A stretch of DNA of 64,000 nt from Antedon bifida (GCA_963402885.1 OY727094.1:13766501-13830500); one strand, 5' to 3'; shown: positions 33,001-45,374, numbered from the stretch's first letter. Numbers and translations are program-made. The notes: generated by a model not told the origin, from the sequence alone.

Positions 33001-33697
33001 GAGAATACTCACATGATCAGCGAGATCAATCTGCGTGATCTCAGTGATCATCATGATCAGTGGTTTACAAGACAATTTGTCACAACCTAATGTACACAAT
33101 CTTCCATAACTGTTACAGGCTGTTTTATTTGATTCATACTGTAATTCAAAATGACAAAATCTCAAACAATGTTTCTACTTTAATGTGCTTTCTTTAATGA
33201 ATTCTTTTGTAATGCATGTAATGTGTAGCTTAAATGTTCCATTTTCATGTTATATTATTTGATTGTATAAACATGTACATTAGACCTCAAACTGCTTTTT
33301 TGTTCTAATTGTACTGATGGGTTGTTAAATACAGTCAACCTTTTTGTAGGCAAAATATTAATTCTAAAGAGCCTATTAATTTACCTTACTACACGCACAA
33401 CGCAATTAATAATTGTATACAAACAGTATATACAAACCAATCGCGACTGGTCGCCGTTACCCATACCACACGTGTGACACGTTTAAAACTTTTCAGTTTC
33501 ACTCAGTTACAGTAAAAATAGAACATGGGCAACTATACATGTAACTAAGCTTATGTCTACATTTTTGTGCGCCTGTCAGTTGCAGTCAGTTGAGGTTTAT
33601 AGTTGCATTCAGTTGTGTTCAGTTGCTAGGAGCGCTTATGTTGACATAGTTAAGAAAAAGACAAGATATAAATATCTAATATTTATATACTATTTAC

Positions 33698-33886
33698 CTC
33701 CTCCTCTTTTTCTGATGCTGTCCCTGACAATTTGTCCACATGAGTTGCAACCAAACAGATGGGAGGTGACCCTATGTTCTTGCCATCAATTGAAATAGTG
33801 TTTCCTGAACCATGTTGTACAGTGTGTTCATAAATGGACCTTATCCAGAACAAATTCATGTCCAAATTAGTCATTCCTAGCTGACC
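33698..33886 (-). CDS. module A exon: Roc G4 (THVD)
   Basis: A 189-nt phase 0-0 exon (acceptor cattttag, donor gtaaat) encodes 63 residues including NLFWIRSIYEHTV and PICLVATHVDKLSG. THVDKL is an intact G4 base-recognition motif of the Roc type (T-x-x-D). It is 10 residues longer than the module B exon 10713-10871, with the extra residues in the loop before G4 (ISIDGKNIG). Confidence 0.85.
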
Positions 33887-33998
33887 CTAAAATGACAATG
33901 ACAATATATTTTTTAACTAATATTGAAATTAAATTACATTATTAAATCATAGCATTTGTAGTTTACAAGATTGTCTAAAGTACTAAAGTTTAACTTAC

Positions 33999-34088
33999 TA
34001 TTTTTGAACCCCGTGGTTTAGCTGGCTCATCCAAGTTGTCCATGACATTGAAAGCAACACAGTATGATACTGTATTTGTCAGGAAAAA
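33999..34088 (-). CDS. module A exon: Roc strand after DxxG
   Basis: A 90-nt phase 0-0 exon (acceptor atttccag, donor gtaagt) encodes 30 residues, FFLTNTVSYCVAFNVMDN followed by DEPAKPRG. Same length and position as 11124-11213. Confidence 0.85.
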
Positions 34089-34099
34089 CTGGAAATTAA

Positions 34100-35640
34100 C
34101 AAGGATTATGTTTTTATGGTTAATTATAATATAATATTACAATATTTTATATAGATAAAGTTTAATGACTCCAGTAAAAACTTCAACATTCTATTTGCAC
34201 ACTACACACTGTACTGTTTCATCAAGGTGATAAAATAGCTCTTCTTTTTATCACTTTTATGAAACAATCTAGTGTGCAAATAAATACTCATTTATTTATC
34301 TATTTTGCTCTGCTTTTGTTACGAGCACTTTTGTTCATGCCTCATCAAGTCAAACATGCAGATTAATGCAGACTGTAAAATCAACTTTCACCATTTTTAC
34401 ATTGTGATACCAGAACCCTACCAGGACTGTGGTTCCTATGTTGTGGGAACTAACTTGACATGATGTGTATTACTATGTATGTTTATGTTATGTTGTCATG
34501 ATCATTTCAAAACCATTGGCTAGGTCTAACCTACTTGTTTAGACGTTTAAAAACAAGCTACATGCTGTCACCCAGACAGTGAGCAAATCCTGTCAATGTC
34601 TAAATATAGCGCAATTTCATTGTTGATATATACATGAGTCTGTCGTATTGTCGTCATTGTCTAGGCCATAGTGATACATAACAATAAATTGGAACAGATA
34701 CCATCAATGCAGGCAGGAACACATAATGATTTATTGTAAGAGGGATGTATGTATGTCAAATTAAATTGTTTTTCCACCATCGTTCAGCTCGCATTGATAC
34801 ACGTGGTAATTTCTTACAAGAGGGGTGTGTGTACTACGTCAAATGGCATTTCCACAACCATTGTTCAGCTCGCATTGATACACGTGGTAATTTCTTACCA
34901 TCAAAGTCATACAATTGTTGATATTATTTCAAAAGTGATACCTCTCTGTTTACTTTTTCATTTGGATAGTGATTTGCATTTATTATGAGTCTTAATACGA
35001 CCTTCTTTCATTTTAGATCAGGAATATTATTTGTTGTAATTAGATTGTGAATAGTATGTGTAAAATATTTATTTTAGCATTGTTTATTGTAGATCATCTT
35101 TATTTAACATCGCATTATTGCATGAAATAAGAACAAAAGAGAAAGAAAGAAAGGCCTGGTATAATTGGTGGAGGTATGGTATTCTGATGTTTTGAGGTTG
35201 TTTAATGTTTACTGACGATGCTTAAATAATATACGAAACCTTCTCATTCCCACATCTACTCCACTCCGCCCCTCCACCCTCTCTTTTTACTGTTGACAAT
35301 ATTGACAGGTACAAATGCCCTGTGGTCCCCTCCCCTGTATCAGCCCCTGGTGATGTTTCATATGAAAACTTGTGATAAAAAAAATCAGTAATTGAAACAT
35401 GTAAGATCAATAGAACTAGAAAAACCAACAAAAACATAGTCTAAAAAAAAGTTGCACATTGATAAAATAACCCTGTTAAAAATGTTCTTGGAAAAATACT
35501 GTAAGAACACATCATGTAAAAAGAAAGTAAAGCTCTATTAGTATTTAAAAGCTTCCAATTGATTTATTTCTGAACCTAATAAAAATAATATTTGTTTTAA
35601 ATATGACTCTTAGAATACAATTGATATTCATAATACAATA
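34100..35640. other. intron of module A Roc; small local duplication
   Basis: No gene recognised. A stretch of about 33 bp (gctcgcattgatacacgtgg and following) occurs at about 34787 and again at about 34870, giving an 83-bp tandem duplication. Confidence 0.6.
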
Positions 35641-35652
35641 ATGAAAACATAC

Positions 35653-35783
35653 CCTGTGCGTTATATAGTAGTCTAGTTGACCAGCGTAGTCCCATATACT
35701 AGTTATGTCACTCACATTTTCTTTTCTTCTTACCATCTTATACATACCATTCTTAAATTTAGCCCAGGTTCCAACATTGCCTT
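35653..35783 (-). CDS. module A exon: Roc G3 (WDYAGQ)
   Basis: A 131-nt exon (acceptor ttttgtag, donor gtatgt; phase 1 in, 0 out) encodes GNVGTWAKFKNG, a basic stretch and SIWDYAGQLDYYITHR. WDxAGQ is the Walker B/G3 motif of Roc proteins, and the Gln aligns with Ras Gln61. Counterpart of 11611-11876. Confidence 0.85.
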
Positions 35784-35897
35784 CTACAAAAAATTACAGA
35801 AACAAAACCAATATAACAGTGTTACTGATCGATGATATCATTATACATCTTGTATGCAGATTTAAATGTTATAAAAGCTTTATTAGTCTGTGCCTAC

Positions 35898-35966
35898 CTT
35901 CTTTTAACCTTTTATCAACCTTTTCTCCTAAAGCATGTGAACGAATTTGCTCTGATAGCTCAATAT
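35898..35966 (-). CDS. module A mini-exon within Roc (single copy)
   Basis: A 69-nt phase 1-1 exon (acceptor ttgtatag, donor gtaggc) encodes IELSEQIRSHALGEK and DKRLKE. In module B the same interval between switch I and G3 holds seven phase 1-1 exons. This is the unexpanded state. Confidence 0.72.
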
Positions 35967-36314
35967 CTATACAATGCAAGAAATGGACAATTAGATAAGG
36001 AAACCAAGGTGTTGTATGGGATGAGAGTAATACAATGATAAGCAATATTTTGAACATTGACAGTAATTTTCCAATTCCTGGTATCTCAGGTGATTTCAAT
36101 CACCTCATTGAAAATGTAACACCAAGACGTAATGGTTGCATAGCCAAATGAATTGTTATTTGTTGTATAGCCAATGTGTAAATGGCATTATATTATACAT
36201 TTAAGAATGTTTTTATTTAAATATTAGTATTATTTTACCAAAAATAAATTAATGTTAAAATTATAGCAAAATTATGAATAAGTAAAATTTAACATTTTCA
36301 GTTGCTTTTCTCAC

Positions 36315-36415
36315 CATTTACACCTTTTATCTTTTTCCATTGACTACAATCCTTCTTTGCTTGAAACACTGTGGTTGTAACGATTCCATCTGTGGATTGT
36401 TCTGCAGAATTGAAT
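36315..36415 (-). CDS. module A exon: Roc switch I (single copy)
   Basis: A 101-nt exon (acceptor ataatag, donor gtgaga; phase 2 in, 1 out) encodes FNSAEQSTDGIVTTTVFQ then a Lys-rich end. STDGI fits the G2 region with its conserved Thr. It has the same length and phase as the duplicated exons 17844-17944 / 17986-18089 in module B. Confidence 0.8.
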
Positions 36416-36864
36416 CTATTATAACATTGTATAGTAAAGTTAAACATTTATTGTACGTTTTAGACACATACATAGTATGTATAAATGACTAAATCATAAA
36501 AGGAGACTGCATTTAAATATACATTCCAATCATAAAACAACTGATAAATTTTAAATAAATAGAACATTTATAGTAAGTTAATTAAAAGTAAATTAAAGTG
36601 AATAAAATTAATGTTTTTATTATTTAATAAGAATCATAATTTAAAATACTGCAATGTTACCCTTAGTGTATAGTAATTCAAATTAAACATTCCCTTACCA
36701 AAGCTGAATGCCTTCACTTACCATTCACAAAGCATTTCTTAGCATTCTGATTAAGAGGCTTAAACTATGAATGCCTAAAATCTTAAAATGATCACTAAAA
36801 TGGTTGATGGTTAATACACAGCATGATACCGTAATATAAACAATATACCAATTTTACTTGTTAC

Positions 36865-37030
36865 CTTTCTCCAACCATAGCCTTTACACAGCTAGTCTTG
36901 CCAGCACCTTCTTTTCCTAGAAACATACATCTTGAATTCACAACAGACATGCTACCAGTTTTAAGTTCTTCTTTATATATTTTAATAGCATGTTTACCCC
37001 TGGCACGTATCTCTGCAGGAACTAACAATT
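36865..37030 (-). CDS. module A exon: Roc P-loop (GKEGAGKTS)
   Basis: A 166-nt exon (acceptor tcataatag, donor gtaaca; phase 1 in, 2 out) encodes LLVPAEIRARGKHAI, a helix with YKEELKTGSM, then MFLGKEGAGKTSCVKAM. GxxxxGKTS is a perfect Walker A. It joins in phase to the ankyrin-end exon at 37904. Confidence 0.88.
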
Positions 37031-37409
37031 CTATTATGACAAAAAATAAATTGTTATCTCATTCTGCCTCTGTAAGCCTTAAAAATGCTTGATATTATCA
37101 GTATTTTGTTATTAAACAGTAAAATAAATGTCATCCCATATACAGTACAATATATTAGTTCTCGTCAACTTTAATAATACCTTTGGTAAACTTGAACCAT
37201 GGGAAATAAGAATATTAAATTATGTTCGAGTGCAATACAATAATATTAAAGATGTATTGTTGTATACATTGTATGTATAAAACATGAAAAATGAAGATTA
37301 ATTAAATCAGACTTTGAATATGTTATTTTGTAGTTTTAATAAAGATAATCACTTCCGTAGAAAAAAAAATGAAAAAAATAATGTTTCCACTTATAAATTG
37401 ACAAAATAA

Positions 37410-37590
37410 ATGGTTAAATTCAACCAAAAACCCATTGGCTGGCAGCCAATTTGAATATTTTTTGCTTTAAATTACAGTTTTTTTTTTCGATCCAATTTTT
37501 GGTCAAAGTGGATAACTATTATGTTACATTAAAATGGCATATTCAACAAACATTTTGTTAAGAATTATTTTTTCAGGGGGACACATCTTT
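37410..37590. repeat. dispersed repeat family, copy 2 of 3
   Basis: Shares ggcagccaatttga, attttttgctttaaatt, ccaatttttggtcaaagtgg and ataactattatgtta with 12180-12365 and 49785-49925. Noncoding. Confidence 0.6.
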
Positions 37591-37903
37591 AATACAAATA
37601 TATTAAACCAACTCTCAATTAATATAATAAAATAGTGGCAACCATGTACATACATATCAATTATGCTATTGATTGGGCTGGATCCAGAGAATTTAGTTTC
37701 ATTCATTTGTAATGAACCAGAAAAATAAGGCCTGCCAGCTTATAAAAAAAAAATTCACCTTACAGTTTGTTTCTGTAGCACAATTTTGTAAAATTTATAA
37801 TAGTAGCATTGATAATTTCAAATGACCACCTGTACCACAGTTTTTGCACTGTGTTTACCTATCTTAGATTAATGCATAATTTATATTTATAAACTTTACT
37901 TAC

Positions 37904-37988
37904 TGTCAAAATAGTTTAAAATCACAGTTTTTTCTTTTTTCGTTATGTACGTATTTGTTTCTACAACAGATTCAGGCGTCTTTCCTTC
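37904..37988 (-). CDS. module A exon: end of ankyrin region
   Basis: An 85-nt exon (acceptor gtttttag, donor gtaagt; phase 0 in, 1 out) encodes EGKTPESVVETNTYITKKEK and TVILNYFD. 'G.TP......' followed by a short helix and a loop is how a degenerate last ankyrin repeat usually ends before a Roc domain. Its start phase fits the phase-0 ankyrin exons upstream. Confidence 0.75.
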
Positions 37989-38344
37989 CTAAAAACAAAA
38001 ATATTTACTTAAACAAGCTATATACAAAGGCATATTAATTGATAGACACCCAGATCCAAAACACTACCTCTGTTCTGTAGTAGGCAAGATCTATAAATCC
38101 AAACGTAAATAGTAATACTATACTGATAATTAGAAAAACTGCTGGCAGATAAACCAACTTTGATCTATTTATTATGTAGAACCAAGAATAGCATTCTCTC
38201 CTGTGTTTAATTTTCACCACATACTACACTAACCCCATAATGGGAAGTGGGTCTCTTTATCCCATAATATGAGGAGCTTTTAATGTTTGGATTTGATAAA
38301 TAAATATAAGTGCACAGTTGTTTTGACAGAAACCCCTACAATTG

Positions 38345-38860
38345 TTTATTTGGCTACCACCATGGACCTAACTTTTGTGGTGGTCCCTTAAGAGAGAGGT
38401 TGTGGTCCCTTGAAAGAGGTGGTCACTTTTAAGAGAGGTGTGGTCCTTAAGAGAGGTGGTCGCTTACAAGAGGTGTGGTCCTTAAGAGAGGTGGTCACTT
38501 AAGAGAGGTGTGTTCTTTAAGAGAGGTGGTCGCTTACAAGAGGTGGTCACTTAAGAGAGGGGTGTGTTCTTTAAGAGAGGTGGTCACTTAAGAGAGGTGT
38601 GTTCTTTAAGAGGTGTGGTCCTTAAGAGAGGTGGTCACTTAAGAGAGGGGTGTGTTCTTTAAGAGAGGTGGTCACTTAAGAGAGGTGTGTTCTTTAAGAG
38701 AGGTGGTCACTTACAAGAGGTGTTCGATTATAAGAAGTAGTCCTTTATGAGAGGAGGTGATCCCTTACAAGAGGTAGTCAATTATGAAAAGCGCTCTCTT
38801 AAGAGAAATGTTTGCTTAAAATGTCGTTTTAGAAAATTGGTCGCTTACGAGAAGTGGATA
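38345..38860. repeat. minisatellite of aagagaggtggtc units
   Basis: Repeated short units of the type taagagaggtggtcactt and taagagaggtgtgttcttt alternate, with a combined period of about 36 bp in the cleanest part (38470-38720), and decay on both sides. The gtggtccctta motif resembles the loop/stem words of the 74-bp satellite, but the two are not alignable throughout. Confidence 0.88.
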
Positions 38861-39050
38861 GACTGATAGCTAAGTAAAGAGATGCATTTGCACAATTTTA
38901 CTAACGGTTGTATAAACAAGTATTCTTGTAAGCCCCTTTAAGGTTTTGATTCTGTGTTTTTAGTTCATCCTCTTTAATTTGCTACCTAAAGACCTAGACT
39001 TTCTAATGCAGATTTCTCAAACATGCCCACTAAGCTTGCATGCACAGGGT

Positions 39051-39152
39051 CTATGTCAGTAATGCACTATCTTTTTTAATGAGAAATTTTACAATTTCTG
39101 AAGTAGGCTTGGGGCTTTGAATCAGGTATTCATGTAGTGGAGGGTTTCCATT
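39051..39152 (-). pseudogene. decayed ankyrin-repeat exon
   Basis: On the minus strand it reads GNPPLHEYLIQSPKPTSEIV and KFLIKKDSALLT before a TAG, similar over its length to the intact exon at 40411-40515 (GNTPLHEHLAQ ... MVTYFINKG). The acceptor position reads caatg instead of cag, and no donor is present. It is a duplicated ankyrin exon that has lost both splice sites. Confidence 0.7.
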
Positions 39153-40410
39153 GTGGAAAAAAAGTCATCATCATGAAGTTTAAATTTTTTTTTGTGAAAG
39201 AAGAATGTGAAGTGTGACGCTGTATTTATCTTATACTTAAAAATAATTCCATAATTCACATGTGATAAAATAATTTGTAACTATCTCAAAATGGTAACGA
39301 TGTTAATCTCTTTCCAACACAATCACTTTAATGCAAATAAAATATAAAACCCATGTTTTCACAATACTGTATATCCTAAACTAATAGTACATTCATTAAA
39401 ATTGTTTAGGCAAACCCTATGTTTTAATACCCAAATGGCAACATTTAAAGCATTTTAGTGATCAAATTTCATGTATTACTAAGTGAAAAACACAAGTCAC
39501 GCTTGAGTGATTTTTGTCCAAAAATTCACCCTTTTTTCTGGAAATGTTGGGTGCGGCAAAGACGCCGATAACAACAACAATAATATTCATGATTCGAAAT
39601 ATCTTTATGAAATAAGCGTTGCCGACTGACAATACACTAGCAGTAAAGTAAAATACATTGTTATTCAGTTTATATTAATCGGCTGTAATTGTCTTTCACC
39701 TCTCAACAAATCAAATGATACATTGGGAGGTTTTATGAAATCATGTCCAAACTATACAGGGCGCTATAATTTTTGGAAAAATACATTAGACCATAAAGGG
39801 TGCTACTAAAAATTTGAAGGTATTGGTATTTATAATAGTAAATATGGGTATGCCAAATGGCGGAAAATACAATATTTCAATTATTAAACAATACATAACG
39901 TTGTGTGAATATTTAGCATATTTTCTTTTTATTCTTATCTAGAGTCTTAATAGAGATTAGAAATATCAGAATATTTTCTGTATATTCAAAATTGCTTTCG
40001 CCATTACCAGCATAGTTGGGAGGTCTGCTCTTTATAAGTTATTTAACTGAATGATTCAGATTTCAATGTCAATTTCTAGATTGAATTACAAATTGAGAAT
40101 AATCCTGACATCTTTAAAAAAAAATAATATTTACTTTGAAACAGATTCAATTGGGACAAAAATCAAGCGAAGTTCGAACATGATATGGTTCATTGGATAA
40201 CAAATTATGAAAATCGCTGTGATAGTAGATATTGTCGTCTTTGAAGGAATGGTTTTTTAAATGGTCTATAAAAAATCACAAAATTTAATATTAATTATAT
40301 GATGAACCAGATATAAAAAAAAAAGAAAAAAAAAAAAGAATAGAATAATTTACTAGAGTAGGTGAAAGATTGTTGCCATACAGTATTTCTGAAAATTGTC
40401 TGTATATTAC

Positions 40411-40515
40411 CTTATTTTGTGATGTCACTGACACCCCCTTATTTATGAAATAGGTCACCATTTCTAATGTAGGATTCCATTGAGCCAGATGTTCATGTAG
40501 TGGTGTGTTTCCGTC
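40411..40515 (-). CDS. ankyrin repeat exon (module A)
   Basis: A 105-nt phase 0-0 exon (acceptor cctttccag, donor gtaata) encodes 35 residues: DGNTPLHEHLAQWNP ... MVTYFINKGVSVTSQNK. It is one ankyrin repeat (DGxTPLH ... vv..Li..G.d....n) with exon borders at repeat borders. Ankyrin repeats act as protein-binding modules. Confidence 0.82.
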
Positions 40516-42230
40516 CTGGAAAGAGGTCATAATCATCAGGTTTTAAAATACTAATTAAAGAAAAAATGTTGCATTGGTATTCCGTCACATGACAATTTTA
40601 TTCCTAACTCATTTATAGCAGAAAAAAAATATAACAGAGTTACACTGACAAGGCTAGTGCCACTCACTTACCTCTGTATAAAAATAAATATGTAAATTCA
40701 TTTTTATTTTGTAAATGTACGACCTCGGACGCATTTTACAAATTATAATATACCATGTGCATATTTATACTATGTTCGGACATAAATGTTGTCTTTTTTT
40801 TTAATGATAATTTTTATGAAATGTTCATTTTTTTTAAATACAATAGTGGACGTTGCAGTGATATGTTATATCATTAATTGATAAAAAGTGTTAATGTAAT
40901 AGTAGACCAAAATAATAAATATTTTGTCATCACTGGCAATTAAGCCCAATAAACTATACTGTCATGTGACCATTAACAAGTCAGAACTATATTTGATCTT
41001 GATCTACCTAAAAAAATTATTGATTTTGGATGAAGGTTGGCGGGTAGTAGACATTAGGATAACACAATTCAACAACATTTGTATTTATTAATAAATATTT
41101 CAGTGATACTCATTAATATCCGGAGAATTCTAATTCTGAGTTCTAACTTATGCATATTTGATCTTGATGAAAACAGTTTCTATAATATTGAACTGAAAAG
41201 AGTTTGTCTTCACTGCACAACATAGAAACATAGTAAGATGTTTTATTCTTTTATCCGTTCATCTTGTTTAGTTTCACAAATATAAACCACAACGGCGACA
41301 ACAACAAAATTACAACTAAAATTATAAATCAAATGATAATAGGGAAATAATGTGATCACATAAAATCAAACTGTACTTTAAAGCAGCAGATATCAAATGA
41401 TCTGATCATATAAATGACTAGCACCTGTACCCGTCTTTGCTGGGTGTGAGACCCACTGACAAACAGATTTCAACCTCACCGACGTTGACGTAGTTAAACT
41501 TATATGCAAGAGTTGCAATTGAAGTCTCATTTTCTATGTTTTAAATCCATTGATATACAAAGGATTGAAAGAAAGTTCAACATATACGTCTGGTAGGCTA
41601 AATGCTTATTATAAGTAGGCTATGTATGAATGTTTGCGGTCAGTAACATTCATTGTAACAAAAATAAATACAGAATATTTTACACTACTGTATATTTTAA
41701 ATACACTTGTAAGTTTTAGGTATCGTCCTTAATCTGAAGTTCAAAAAGCAAGTACACTTTATTTATGAATTCAAAAGTATTGATAGAACATATTGAATTG
41801 AAAAGAATTTTGAAAATGATGGTACGTCCGTAGATATGCAAATAATAAATATTATTATTTAAATTAATAATTACCGTACAGTACAAAAAAATGTTTCCTA
41901 CAGTAGTAGCCGTTTATAACTGAAATATACAAAACAAATAAGATACAAAATGTGACGCTTTTATTATCTTTACATGTAATTAAGAAGCTTACGGAAGAAT
42001 CATAAATTACTCCATGGGCTTATACTATATATACATTAAGAATAATATAATAGGCAAAGTATGTTTGTGCGTATAGAGTACAAGGGGAAAAACGTAAACA
42101 TACATAAAACAGTGATGAAAAACAAGATGAACCAGGAGGTAAATTTATAGTGAAATTTGTCAAGGTGGTTATTGATTAAGGTTGTGGGAAGTGAATTAAG
42201 TAAACTAAAACATTTAGTAACTTGTACAAT
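40516..42230. other. intron without recognised gene
   Basis: AT-rich sequence; no exon, transposon ORF or long tandem repeat was recognised. Confidence 0.5.
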
Positions 42231-42378
42231 AACAAGAATAGTCAATGTGAAAGAGGGTTAAGAAGGCAATCAGCATGTATGAGTAGCCATAATGCATTTA
42301 AAATAATAAGAATAGTCTATGTGAAAGAGGGTTAAGAAGGCAATCAGCATGTATGAGTAGCCATAATGCATTTAAAAT
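42231..42378. repeat. 74-bp tandem duplication, two copies
   Basis: aagaatagtc.atgtgaaag and the following 60 bp occur at 42234 and again at 42308, almost unchanged. The period happens to equal that of the 7-kb satellite, but the sequence is unrelated. Confidence 0.9.
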
Positions 42379-42519
42379 CAAAATCAGTAAGTCATTAAAA
42401 TAAAAGTTGATATGGTTTAATTGACTTTTCAATTCTTTTAAGGCTTAAATAATGAAAAATTCAAGAGAATTAAGTTCACAAACTGAGAATACGCATTAAG
42501 TTACAGCAAGTGCAGGTGT

Positions 42520-42838
42520 TGGTTGTAAGAAATCTTGTGCGCGTAACTTTGTGAAATATGCCATTTTTAATCCATAGAAAGTTGACTCTTGATATGACTT
42601 AAATTAAAAAAGTGTCAATACAAAATGACGTTTGGTTTTTTGATCTATGATCAATCATTTAAATTCATAAAATCGCGCGAAAGTCATGTTGCGCAACTCT
42701 GACGTTTAAAAAAAATAGTAGGTGCACAACTTTACGAAGTTATGAAATGTGGAATGAAAGAAGAATAATACAGATAAAAAAAGTTGATGATGATTTTATA
42801 CAATCACAAGGAGTTATCCGCCAAGGTGTGGATAACTA
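42520..42838 (-). mobile_element. Helitron-like family, copy 4 (end fragment)
   Basis: Contains gcgcgtaactttgtgaaat, tccatagaaagttg and the terminal ggagttatccgccaaggtg-tggataac hairpin, matching the right part of copy 5 about 2 kb away. Confidence 0.55.
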
Positions 42839-43129
42839 ATTATGCAGCCATTTTACAAAAAAAATAATTATGCTAAAAAATGTTATCTTTTGAAATAAAG
42901 TGTGGTAGTTGATTAACTTGGATTAATGTAAAAAAAAAAAATCCAGATTATTCTGTCCTAGCGACGGATAGTGAATAGGTCGAATAGAAAAATGATTTGA
43001 CCCCATGTGTATCATCACATACAGGGTTATTTTTGGGGGGTTTTTTTTGGTGTATTAAAATCTTTTTCAAAAGAAAACAAAGAGATGAATCTATTAAAAT
43101 AAAGAAGATTAAATTTTATGACTATTTAT

Positions 43130-43275
43130 TTGATGTTAAATTATGGTTTTATGGAACGAAACTACAAAACAGTATTCGCTGTATAAATGCTGTATTCAGG
43201 TTGGATAAGGTATTCAGATTAAGGTGTAGTATAATTATTCAGATGGGTATTGTAAATACTATCTATACATGTTGG
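43130..43275. repeat. direct repeat flanking copy 5, left
   Basis: ttatggaacgaaactac, gtattcaggttggataagg and tattcagattaaggtgta occur here and, with small changes, at 45375-45495, on either side of the Helitron-like copy. Noncoding as far as I can see. Confidence 0.7.
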
Positions 43276-43949
43276 TAGTGTATTACTACAAAATGTGAAC
43301 ATATATTGTTATAGTAGTATAAATAATCAAAATACAACTGATATGACCATTCTAAAACTTCTGGTGAAGTTTTATTAATTTCTCTAAATAAATCAATGAT
43401 TAAAAATGTCTAATAATGGCATTTCAACTAAGTATTAAATAGGCTGTGTACATCATAAGTTAACAGTTTTTCAGTCTCATTGAGCTTCATGATTTGGTAG
43501 ACTGCAATTGTATTTTAAGAACAGCACTTAAAATTGATAAAATATAATAGAAATACAATTAAAAGTTTTTAATGTAAATGATTTTAATTAAGATAATTTA
43601 CATTGTCAGATCTCACTCTGAATACATTTAACCATTTCACATTAAACATTAGTGTGGTAAAAGACCTACTTAACAAACAATAAATTATATGGACACATTT
43701 AATATTAAAAACTCATTATAATCCAGCATTTGAGCAGAGAAATATTATTGAGAAAGGTTTTCAATTAATTTTCTTCCTGTCACCTTATTTAAGATGTGAC
43801 AATTGTATTTATCATGGCTCTGCACAACCATTAACAAACATCAGAATGGTTGTCAATATTATAATTATTAATAAAGGACAATTATATAAAAACAATCTGA
43901 TCCCATCATAATGCACTTTTTTATGATGATCTAGCAAACTCAAGTAGAA

Positions 43950-45148
43950 CTAGATTTGAACTCGTCACTTTGACGAATTCGGGTTATCCGCCAAGCGCAA
44001 ACTGCACGTGCACGTCATACATTAGAATTTTGCGCACAGAAAAACTATTATGCTATTGTAAAAATGTTAGTGTGCTCTGTATTTTGTGTCACGTCTAAGT
44101 AATACAGTATATACTATATACTGTATACGTACTACATACAGTGCAGAATAGGTGAAAATAAGTGACCAAAGTTATTGACGCTTTTGCCCATGATGACGTC
44201 TTAAAAATGATAAATCATGCTAAAGATAATTGATTGACCTAGACAATATAAAAAATGGGGGGAAATGGAATACGGATAAGTGGAGATGCGCTCTATTAAA
44301 TGTGATGAGCTATGACAAAAGAGAAAAAAAATCCAATATTTTATATTCGAGTGGCCATACGATGACGTCACAATGTCCGGTTAGCCATATTGATTCATGA
44401 TCTGATATCTACAACTCATCAACTTCCAGAATATGTAAAAAAAATAAAAGTTCATCATGTAGTTTAGAATCTATGACTGTTTAAAAAAAGGCATAATTTT
44501 GACTAATTTGTTAACTTTTTCATCAAAAACGCAGGCAAATTATCCAATTCGATGTGCTCGTATGACGTGATTTTAAGTAGAAATTGTTTAAAAAGTTGGT
44601 AAAATTACTAGAAAAGGCTGGAAAAACATAAATCATGCAAAAAAATATATTTTTAGTGTTACGTGCGCACCATGCGCGTAAAAATGCGAACGCGCATGGA
44701 AATTTTTGACATGCTCAAAATGTCATGATCAGTGTAGAAAGTTGATTAGAAATTATTTGTGCGCATTTTGAAATATTAAATGCGCGTGCGCGCGTAACTT
44801 TTTGTGAAACATGCCATTTTTAATCCATAGAAAGTTTGCCCTTGGTATGACTTAAATTTTCACAAAGTGTCAATACAAAATGACTTTTGGTTTATAATCT
44901 ATGATCAATCATTGAAATTCATAAATCGCGCGTAACTTACGCTGCGCGACTCTAACGTCATATAACGACATTTCTTGCACATTTACAGCTACAGGTCACT
45001 CTTATGACAAAGTTATGCAATCTTATGTTGACCAGAATTAGAGATACGCAGCCAACAAAATTCCGGGAAAGAACGAAGAATAACATAGAAGAAAAAAAAA
45101 AGATTGTGACAATAACAAGGGGTTATCCGCCAAGTGCGGATAACCAAT
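43950..45148 (-). mobile_element. Helitron-like family, copy 5 (most complete)
   Basis: Begins aactagatttgaactcgtcac and ends ggggttatccgccaagtgcggataacc. On the minus strand the 5' end is the 10-bp hairpin GGTTATCCGC/GCGGATAACC. The same GCGGATAACC-like word recurs just inside the 3' end, before a 9-bp hairpin (AACTCGTCA with TGACGAATT, one G-T pair) and CAAATCTAG-T. A 3' hairpin about ten bases before CTRR-T is the Helitron mark, and the asymmetric inverted word resembles Helentrons. About 1.2 kb, no ORF. Confidence 0.55.
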
Positions 45149-45374
45149 AATGTAGGTGGTGTCTGAGCAGCATTGTGTTGGAATGCATTGGATAATAAGA
45201 CACAAAGGTGTACAACTGGTGTCTTTAGCTGTGATTGACACGCTGCACTATCATAGACAGGTAGATGTTATTGTGTATTAAATAGTTAAAGAGATGATAG
45301 CATTCGGTTTATTCTATTAAAAAAAGTGGTAGGTTATATAGGTTATACGATAATGTTACTATTGTAGTTTTAAT

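Noticed and set aside
38035-38220. 61-codon minus-strand frame with a hydrophobic, membrane-like stretch
   Set aside because: No convincing acceptor, in an intron next to the ankyrin-end exon, and the hydrophobicity follows from AT-rich sequence.
42231-42378. Relation of this 74-bp duplication to the 74-bp satellite at 7 kb
   Set aside because: The period is equal but the sequences share nothing recognisable.
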